Source: Gracilaria gracilis (Eukaryota > Rhodophyta > Florideophyceae > Gracilariales > Gracilariaceae). From it: 64,000 nucleotides of DNA. Of the stretch, positions 56,361 to 64,000 are shown piece by piece. The stretch is from the NCBI GenBank assembly GCA_030374805.1, contig JARGSG010000191.1, positions 682,001 to 746,000 of the forward strand. Reading direction: 5' to 3'. Under the pieces are notes generated by a model. It saw only the letters and a list, made by a program, of their open reading frames with translations. It had not been told where the DNA came from and made no database searches. Position 1 is the stretch's first letter, and each line of letters opens with the position of its first letter. Position numbers and translations under genes: made by a program.

Positions 56361-57371
56361 TTCGCGCGCGCTAACGCGCCTCGCGCGCGCCGCGCTGATT
56401 GTCCACCCACGCACACGCGCGCGTTTGCGTGTTGCGTGTTGCGTGCGCGTGCGCGCGTGCGCGTGCGCGCGCCTTGACGCGTCTCACGCGTTGCTTCGAT
56501 AACCTATACCTTACCTGTCCGCGCCACCGCGCCCGTGGCGGGGCGCGCCGCCCCACGCGCTGCACGAGCGCGCGCTTGCCGAAAGCTGCGCGCCGCGCGC
56601 CGCGGCTGCGCCGGCGGCGTGCGCGCGCGCGCTCCAAACGCGTACACGCATGTTGATGTGCGCAACTTGCTGCGGCGCCGATCGCCGCCCGCCGCGCCGC
56701 TGCTGTGGCTAACTTCTCTACTGCCGTCGCCGCCGCCGCCGTCGCCGCCGCCGCCGCCATCATGGCGCTGCCGCCGCAGCTGCGCGCGCGCACGTGCGAC
56801 CGCCGCCGCCGCGCGTTTGCGCGCGCGCGCCAAAACGTTTTCCAACGCGCGCGCTGTAAGGCGCGCGCGTGCCTCCTTGGAACGTGGCTGCGCGCGCACG
56901 CTTTTTGGGGGCGCGGCGCGCCGTGCACTCGGAATGTACGCGTATGCGCGTATGCGCGTAGGCGCGTGGGCGCGCGCACGCGCGCGTGTGGCGCGCGTGC
57001 GTTCGCAAGCCGCCGCCAGCTGCGCGCCAACGCGCGCCACACGCACACGCGCGCGGGCGCTGCGCGCGAGTTGGCGCCGCCGCGTTTCAGATAGATGTAC
57101 GTGTGTGTCGCGCCGCGCACGCGCGCCGCGCCGTGCGCCAGCCAAACGCAGCGCGCACTCTCGCCTTGCCCGCGCGCACGCCCCCGCCCACCGCGTTCAC
57201 CCGCCGCCCGCTCCCCTCCCTCCCCCTAAACCCCCGACGCTCGTGCCGCACACAGCTCCGCGCGCGTGGCGTGCTGCCCCTTGCCCCTTGCCGCCCGTGC
57301 TTCCCCTTCCGCTTCCCGCTTCCCAATTGCGCGCCGCGCCGCCGCCGCCGCCGCCGCCGCCGCCCCATATT
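56199..57371. other. GC-rich intergenic / promoter region of the MYB gene
   Basis: Extreme CpG-rich, low-complexity sequence that stays open in several frames only because it lacks AT-rich stops; translations are Arg/Ala strings. I place the MYB start at 57372 and treat this part as 3' end of PGK plus upstream region. Confidence 0.5.
56304..56360 (+). repeat. (TGCG)n microsatellite
   Basis: About 14 perfect TGCG units, 100 bases after the PGK stop, followed by further GCG/CGTG-rich runs. Confidence 0.95.
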
Positions 57372-58202
57372 ATGCAGCCGTACGGCGCGCGCGCCGCGCC
57401 TTCTTCCTCCTCGCGCGCGCCGCCGCCGTTGCCGTTGCCGCTGCCGCTGCCGCCGCGCGCGTCGCTGCTGCGCGCGCAGCTCCCGTCGCCGCCCTTCCTG
57501 CGCGCCAGCGCGCCGCCCGTGCACGCGCCGTTCGCGCCGGAGCTGGCGGAGGCGGCGGCGGCGGCGGCGGCGGCGGCAGCGGCCGCCGCCGCGCCGTCGT
57601 CGCCGCAGCGTAGCCTGGCCGCGCTGCACGCGTTGCGCGCCGAGCCGTGCGTCACCATGGCGCCGCGCGCCGCCCTCGCGCCGCCGCTGTTGTCGCCGCT
57701 GCTGCGCGCGCACTCGCCGCCACAGCCGCCACAGCCGCCACAGCCGCAGCCGCCGCCGTACGCGCGCCCGTCCGCCGCGCTGCACGCGCTGCACTTTGGC
57801 GCGCCGCGCCACGTCGCGCCGGCGCGCGAGCCGCCGCCGCCGCCGCCGCCCTTGCTGCCGCCGTGGCACGCGGGTGCGCGCGAGCTGGCGCCGCCGCCGC
57901 CGCCTTATGACGCGCCCGCGCCGCCGCCGCTGCCGTTTACCTCGCGCGTCGATGCGTTTGTGGGTGCGGCTGCTGCTGCTGCTGCTGCGGCCGCCGGGGG
58001 AGTCGCGCCGGGTGGTGGGGGCGGCGGCGCTACCACTACCACCGCCACCACGGCTACCACCGCCACGGCCGCTACCGCCGCTGCCACGCCGCCGCCGCCG
58101 CTAAAGTACGAGCCGGCTCGCGTGCCGTTTGGAGGCTCGGCGCCGCCGCCGCCGTTTGCGCGCGCGCCGCCGGCGGGCAGCACGCAGCAGGCGCACCAAC
58201 AA

Positions 58203-58233
<31 letters not shown>

Positions 58234-59258
58234 CCATTCTGTACGATGTATGCAAGCTGCTCAACGCCGGCTGCACCGTGTTTGGAGGGCGCGTGTACAA
58301 CGAAAAGGGACATGTGATCTGCGGCATGTTGAACCAACATGACCAGCCTTGTAAACGTATTGGAAAGTGTCCGTTTCATACCGAACATGTGCCCGTCACG
58401 CCGCATAACGCTATCAACATGCATATGGTGTCGCCGTCCGTTCACTGTACGCCGCCGCCTACTCGATGCAGCACGCGCGACACGGTGTCGGCGTTCATGC
58501 ACACACGCTCCGACACGGTCGCTACCGTCGCCAATAGCTGCGCGTCGCCAAGCGGCCCGCCGCCCAAGCGCCAGTTCAAGCGCGGCTGGACAAAGGAGGA
58601 GCACTACTTGTTTCTGGTGGGGCTGCACCGCTACGGGCGCGGCAACTGGAAGAAGATCGCAGAGATGATCCCGTCCAGAACGGCCACTCAGGTGCAGTCG
58701 CACGCGCAAAAGTACTTTCAACGCCTCAAGCAGAAGAACAAGCGGAAACGATCCATCCACGACTCGCACCTCGGCAGCGACGACCTGGAGGAAGTGCGCG
58801 TGAAATTCGAGCTGCACGCCAGCGCGCCGCCCGCCGTGCAGCAGTACGTGTTGTCTACTACTAACAGCAACCACCACCACGACGCGCATCATCAGCTGCT
58901 GGAGCGATCGCACCAACTGCAAGCGCCGGTCAACAACCCGCGCATGGTTGAAGCGTTTGCGCCAACAGGCAGCGTGTCCACGCTGAGCGCCAACGACATG
59001 GCGTCGTGCGTGGCGGCCAACGTGGCGCGGCTGACGCGGTGGGCGGAGCCCGGGGCGGTAGCGCCGCTGGCGTACGCGCCGGCGGCGGACGGCGGCGGCA
59101 TGGGCGCCAACGGCGGTGGTGGCGGCGGTGGCGGCGGCGGGCGGCGGCGGCGGCGGCGGCGGCGGCGCGGGCGCGCCGACGGCGACGTTACTCAAGAGGC
59201 TGTACCAGTAAAACGAGCCGTTCGTTATTTGTATCATATCATTTGGCGAAGGTTATAG
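57372..59258 (+). CDS. SHAQKYF-type MYB transcription factor with an N-terminal Cys/His motif
   Basis: About 628 residues from ATG 57372 (MQPYGARAAPSSSS); ATG 57657 is an alternative, and the frame is open further upstream but only as low complexity. Long Ala/Pro-rich N-terminus with a polyglutamine tract (58198-58232). Residues about 290-336 hold ILYDVCKLLNAGCTVFGGRV and CGMLNQHDQPCKRIGKCPFH, a conserved Cys/His cluster that may bind zinc. The single MYB repeat (about 402-456; RGWTKEEHYLFLVGLHRYGR, GNWKKIAEMIPSRTATQVQS) ends SHAQKYF, the DNA-binding signature of the plant and algal 1R-MYB class. A GGC run (59113-59165) near the end shifts register: the present frame ends in poly-Arg and IIWRRL, another frame would end LLKRLYQ. 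The C-terminus is therefore uncertain. Confidence 0.85.
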
Positions 59259-59426
59259 CGCCGCGCCGCTTGTTGATAAGTTAGGTTTGGCGCTTATTGA
59301 CTGAAGTACTTGTAGACAGTGCCGTATCTTTGAGTGTGCGTGCCACCGCTGATCACTTGTCGCTCTTGTCTCCGATGTGCACGCCGCGCCGCCGTCGGTG
59401 GCACCCGTCGCCGCCACTTGACGACC

Positions 59427-61460
59427 ATGACCATCTTCCGATCGCTTGCGCGCGTGCGCGCGCGTGCGCGCGCGTTCCACCGTGCTCCCGCCGTTGCGGT
59501 TGCGGCGCGGCGCGCAATGTGCAGCGAGCGCACGTATGTGTCGCGCCACTTCAAGCTCAACGAGGGCGACGTGGAGCGCTTCCTCACGCGCCACGGGCTG
59601 CACCACCGCTGCGTGAGGCAGCACGCCGTGGTGCAGCTGTGCCCGTTCTGCCCGCCAATCAACCACAAGCCGGACAACATGTACAAGCTGTACGTGCTGC
59701 GCAGCTCGGGCGTGTTCATGTGCCATCGCTGTAACAGCAGCGGCAGCTGGTTTGACCTCAAGCAGCAGCTGTCGTTTGCCGACGATCAGATCATGTCCAT
59801 GCGCGACCGCTCGCCGCACAACCACAACGAGCCCGCACCATCGTCGCCTGCTTCGCGCGCGCAGCCGCCTTTGCCTTTGAACGAGCTGCAGAGCAGGTAT
59901 CAAGCCGCGCTGTGGACCAAGGATGCGCGCGGACGCGACGGCGTGGTCAAGCAATACCTCAACACGCAGCGCGGCTTCACGGACGCCGTGTTGAAAGCGT
60001 ACGGCGTGGGTGCCACCAACGCCACCTTCTTTGACGGCGACAGCTGGACAACGCACCCAAGCATCACCTTTCCCATGTACGACGATAACGGCAACGTCAC
60101 GCGCCACAAGATACGCGCCGTGCACGACAAGGGCGCCATCAAGCTGCAGCCCAAGGGCGGCCAGTGGGGGCTGTTCGGCTTGCAAACGGTGCCCAAACCC
60201 GTCGAGCAGCTGGTGCTCACCGAGGGCGAGCTGGACGCCATGAGCGTGTACCAAGCCACGGGCCGCGCCACCGTGTCCGTGCCCAACGGCGCCTCGTCGC
60301 TGCCCATCCACATCCTGCCGCTGCTGGAGCGTTTCGAGCGCATCTACCTGTGGATGGACGAGGACGACGCCGGGCAGAACGGCGCCAAACAGTTTTCAAG
60401 AAAGCTGGGCATTCGGCGATGTCTGGTGGTGCGCGGCGCGCACAAGGCCGACCGCCGCATCAAGGACGCCAACGACTGCCTGCGACACGGCGTGGACATG
60501 CACGCGCTGCTACAGGCCGCCGCGGTGATGCAGCACGAGGGCGTGATGCGCTTCAACGAGCTGCGCGAGGAGGTGTTCGCCGAGATGATGGGCGAGGGCA
60601 GCGGACAGGGCGCGGTGAAATGCCTGTCGTTACCGCGGCTCAACTCGCTGCTCAAGGGGCATCGCGTGGGCGAGGTGACCATCATGAGCGGGCACACCGG
60701 CGTGGGAAAGACGACGCTGCTGGGACAGATGTCGTTGGACTACTGCCTGCAGGGCGTTGGCACGCTGTGGGGCTCGTTCGAGGTGCCCAACGTGCGGCTG
60801 GCGCACAAGCTTTTGCAACAGTTCCACGCGATCCACCGCGACGGCTCGCAGCTGGTGGAGCGCTTCGACTATTGGGCGGACCGGTTCGCAGAGCTGCCCA
60901 TGTACTTTATGAAGTACCACGGATGCAACCCCGCGCACCGCGTGGTGGACGTGATGGAGTACGCCAACTACGTGCTGGACTGCCGACACATGGTGCTGGA
61001 CAACCTGCAGTTCATGACGTACTACAGCAGCGGCGGCGGCGGCGGCAACGGCAGCGAGCGAGGGCGCTTCGAGGTGATGGACGACGCGCTAGCGCAGCTA
61101 CGACAGTTCGCGTCCAGCAGCGGCGCGCACGTGACGCTGGTGGTGCACCCGCGCAAGACGGACGACGACTGTCGCATCCAGATCGCCAGCGTGTACGGCT
61201 CGGCAAAGGCCACGCAGGAGGCCGACAACGTGCTGGTGCTGCAGCGTACCGACGGCGGAAAGGAACTGGAGGTGCTGAAAAACCGCTTCGACGGCGCCGT
61301 GGGCTCCATCGCGCTGCGCTTCGACGCCAAGCGCCTGCTCTACTGCGAGCGCGACTGCAGCGGCGACTGGCCGCTCCGCGCCGCCACCGAGCGCCGCCGC
61401 CGTGCCGTGGGCGACGGCGACGGCGACGGCGACGGCGGCGGTGGTGGTGGTGGTGGTGGT

Positions 61461-61492
<32 letters not shown>

Positions 61493-61589
61493 TGTTGTGC
61501 GCAGAAAAGAAGCGCACGAACGGCGGGCGGTGGGCGCGCGGCACGCAGGCGACGGCGGTGGCGCTGGCGTGGACTCGCTGTTCGACTGA
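59427..61589 (+). CDS. TWINKLE: Twinkle-type organellar DNA primase-helicase
   Basis: Unwinds and primes organelle DNA in mitochondria and possibly plastids. 720 residues from ATG 59427, no intron; an Arg/Ala-rich N-terminus (MTIFRSLARVRARARAFHRA) looks like a mitochondrial or dual targeting peptide. Zinc-binding primase domain with CPFC (about 72) and CHRC (about 98); TOPRIM with TEGELDAMSVYQ (about 265) and WMDEDDAGQNGAKQFSRKLG (about 311). DnaB-type helicase with Walker A SGHTGVGKTTLLGQMSLDY (about 421), Walker B HMVLDNLQFM (about 520), then VVHPRKTDDD and GSAKATQEADNVLVLQR. Primase residues are conserved, so it should be bifunctional like plant and T7 gp4 enzymes and unlike the animal protein. 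The C-terminus has a long Gly run encoded by a GGT/GGC repeat. It starts 168 bp after the MYB gene. Confidence 0.93.
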
Positions 61590-62077
61590 CGGGCGCTCGC
61601 GCCCCATGAGGGGCAGCAGCAGTTGGCGAGAAAAGGGGCGCGCGCGTATGTAGGAACTTGATGAGATATCTACCTTCGTATGAGAGACGATGCGCGTCAG
61701 CGCGAGCGCGAGCGCAACACACGTGAAGCGGCGGCGCGTTGCGCGATTTCGGCCATGCGTCGCGTGCCACAACACACGCGCGGCGCTATGTGATATATGC
61801 CGCCGACCGACCGCGCGCGCGCCGCGCGCCAATGCGCGCGCCGCACGTTGTACAGCGCATCCATCGCGCCGCCGCCGCCGCGCGCCGTGGCACGTGTGCG
61901 CGAGCACCGCCGCGCAGGCGTGTAAAAGCGGCGCGCGCCATCTGCGAGCGATGCGACCGAGGCGCGCCTCCATCTCTCCCTCTCTCCCTGTCTCCCTGTC
62001 TCCCCCTCTCTCTCTCTCTCCCTCTCTCCCTCTCTCTCTCTCTTTGGGCGCTTTCCCTTCTGCGATCATTGTCCAAC
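61590..62077. other. Intergenic with CT-rich tract before DAHP synthase
   Basis: GC-rich first part without a gene. 61972-62044 is a CTCTCTCC-rich pyrimidine tract ending 34 bases before the DAHP synthase ATG, a likely promoter or 5' untranslated element. No TATA box is obvious. Confidence 0.5.
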
Positions 62078-63796
62078 ATGAGCTGCGCCGCCTTCGTCTC
62101 CCCGCTGCCGCTTTCCGCGCGTCGTGCCTCCCACCGCCTGTCGCCTTCTTCTTCCTCGCCGTCGTCGTCGTCGCCGACGTCGCCGCTCACAACGTGCCCG
62201 ACCGCCGTGTTGCAGGAGCCGGTGCCGCCGCCCGTCGTGCCGCCGGCCGGCGGCGACGCCGCGTCGCAGCCCCCCGCCGCCGCCGCCGCTCCGTGGACGC
62301 CCGCCAGCTGGCGCGCGCGCCGCGCGCTGCAGCAGCCGCGCTATCCGCACGCGCCGCAGCTGGCCGCCGTGGAGCGCGCGCTGAGCCGCGTGCCGCCGCT
62401 GGTGGCGCCCGGCGAGACGCGCTCGCTGCAGCGTCAGCTGGCCGCCGCGTGCAGCGGCCACGCCTTCGTGCTGCAGGGCGGCGACTGCGCAGAGGCGCTG
62501 GACGAAAGCGCCGCCGGCGTCAAGTCCACGCTGTCCGCGCTCTTCAAGATGGCCGTCGTGCTCATGTGGGGGGGGAAGAAGCACGTCGTCAAGATCGGCC
62601 GCCTTGCCGGCCAGTTTGGAAAGCCGCGCAGCAGCGACTTTGAGCTGCGCGACGGCATGCAGCTCCCCAGTTACAGAGGCGAGGTATGTATTCGTGCTTG
62701 TCCGCGCTTTGTTTCTCTGCTGCTCTTTGCTGTGCACCACCACTGACGCCCTGTGTGCTTGTTGTAGAATATCAACGCCGCTCCCTTCACGCCGGAGGCG
62801 CGTACGCCGGATCCGCAACGCATGCTGCGCGCGTATCACAGCAGCGCCGCCAAGTCCAACCTGGCACGCGCGCTGGCGGGCGGCGGCTTCGCCGACCTCA
62901 CGCGCGTCAAGGAGTGGGGCATGGACTGGTCGTTGGCCACGTCGCGCGGCAGGCAATACATGGCCACCGCCGAGCGCATTGCCGAGGCGCTGTCCTTCAT
63001 GGACACCTGCGGCCTTTCTAGTAATCAACCGGCCGTCACCAGTACCGAGGTGTACACCTCGCATGAGGCGCTGCTGCTGCCGTATGAGCAGGCTTTGACC
63101 CGCTTTGATCCGGAGAGTGGCGCGTTTTATGCGGGCAGTGGCCATCTGCTTTGGGTTGGTGAGCGTACCAGGGGTATTGATGATGCGCATGTCCAGTTTG
63201 TGAGCGGTATTTCAAATCGTAAGTTGTGCTTGTTATCTACCTTGTGCTCCTCTTTGTGTGTCTAACCTTTGTGTGTGTTATTATGTTCTTGTTCAGCTAT
63301 CGCTGTAAAGGCTGGTCCCACTATGAAGCCCGAGGACTTGCTTCGTCTGTGCGATGTTCTCAACCCGCACAATGTGCCTGGCCGACTCACCATCATCACC
63401 AGAATGGGTGCCGACAACATTCTTCAAGCTCTGCCCCCGCTCATTCGCGCCGTACAACGCGAGGGCCGCAACGTGCTGTGGGTGTCCGACAGCATGCATG
63501 GAAACACCTTCAAGACCGATTCGGGCTACAAGACACGCTCATGGAATCGAATCATGGCAGAGGTGCGAGGCTTCTTCACGGTGCACGCTGCAGAGGGCTC
63601 CATTCCGGGTGGGCTGCATTTTGAAATGACCGGCAAGGAAGTCACCGAGTGTGTTGGCGGCACAACACAGGTCAAGTCGGAACATCTTCCTCAACGGTAT
63701 GAAAGCTTGTGTGACCCCAGGCTTAATCAGTCGCAATCTTTGGAAATGGCGTTTGAAGTTGCCGAGATTCTGCGCACAATGAGAGACATTGAATAG
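62078..63796 (+). CDS. DHS: Class II DAHP synthase (shikimate pathway), plastid-targeted, two introns
   Basis: Joins phosphoenolpyruvate and erythrose 4-phosphate, the first step to aromatic amino acids, in the plastid. Exons 62078-62683, 62768-63218 and 63297-63796; introns of 84 bp (GTATGT..TTGTAG) and 78 bp (GTAAGT..GTTCAG) with CTGAC and CTAAC before the acceptor. About 518 residues. Transit peptide starts MSCAAFVSPLPLSARRASH with Phe6. Family motifs: FVLQGGDCAEALDES, GRLAGQFGKPRS, LPSYRGENINAAPF, PDPQRMLRAYHSSAAKSNL, STEVYTSHEALLLPYEQA, HLLWVGERTRGIDDAHVQF, NPIAVKAGPTMKPEDLLRL, TRMGADNILQALPPLI, WVSDSMHGNT and GGLHFEMTGKEVTECVGG. Metal-binding Cys (GGDC), His (DSMHGN) and Glu (HFEMTG) are present. 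Length is normal for plant-type enzymes. Confidence 0.97.
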
Positions 63797-64000
63797 TACC
63801 AACCGTACAGGTACCGCTGCCGTCAAAGACTCTACAAATAGCCTTTCATCATCAGCGTGATGATCCTGCAACTGTTTGATATTGTACATATTGTAGGTAC
63901 TATATACAAAGTCTGTGCAATTGCCAACGGTACATGTTTTGGTCACTGATTAGTTTAGATAGTTTGATGTTGCGACGCGAGTTTCCTGCCAGATCTCGCC

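Noticed and set aside
54774..56414. 546-residue minus-strand frame antisense to PGK
   Set aside because: GC-rich coding sequence leaves the opposite strand open; translation is His/Arg/Ala-rich without domains, while the plus strand is a complete PGK.
56371..57145. Arg/Ala-rich frames on both strands upstream of the MYB repeat
   Set aside because: Open only because of extreme GC content; no domain and no good start context. I placed the MYB start downstream at 57372.
60164..61609. 481-residue frame overlapping the Twinkle gene in another register
   Set aside because: Shadow of the GC-rich Twinkle coding sequence; composition is Arg/Gly/Ala with no motif.
62066..63190. Long minus-strand frame antisense to DAHP synthase
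   Set aside because: It crosses both splice sites of the real gene and has no recognisable domain.

Overview
This is a nuclear window from a eukaryote with a primary plastid, most likely a red alga (Rhodophyta), with a glaucophyte as the main alternative. Two genes carry plastid transit peptides with no signal peptide in front, and both have a phenylalanine within the first six residues, a feature known from rhodophyte and glaucophyte transit peptides. Confident host genes have no introns or very short ones (78 and 84 bp, with GT..AG ends and CTAAC/CTGAC-like branch sites). The species cannot be fixed from sequence alone.

The window has two halves. Positions 1-53950 are a transposon graveyard of moderate GC. 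It holds: the 3' part of a Ty1/copia element (1-4074); a decayed minus-strand Ty3/gypsy element (4075 to about 9700); three DDE_Tnp_4 / PIF-Harbinger-type transposases (10999, 23428, 36450), two of them tail to tail with an accessory (SANT-like) protein gene; a PiggyBac-like relic (21905-22880); a gene resembling the uncharacterised DUF7869 proteins (26136-27995); two hAT transposases (30849-33026, 51579-53953); an intact pogo/Tigger-type transposase (37711-39474); and a complete, young Ty3/gypsy chromovirus (40008-47029). Between them lie diverged inverted repeats, a small palindromic repeat, a tRNA-like fossil and a decayed zinc-finger gene.

The most striking locus is at 39870-50769. A TIR / NB-ARC / WD40 gene of NLR-like (STAND) architecture is split by the chromovirus. 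The LTRs are 476 bp each with three differences, the target site duplication is GTCTC, and the two halves of the host gene are still in frame across the insertion. The last WD40 blades of this gene are far more GC-rich than the rest. The chromovirus has an additional ORF before gag (two U1-like zinc fingers) and another after pol.

Positions 54300-63800 are a compact, very GC-rich host gene island, all on the + strand: plastid phosphoglycerate kinase, a SHAQKYF-type MYB factor, a Twinkle-type primase-helicase for organelle DNA, and a two-intron plastid class II DAHP synthase (first step of the shikimate pathway). Several otherwise open transposon genes are broken by one-base indels in homopolymer runs, so assembly error must be considered alongside real decay.
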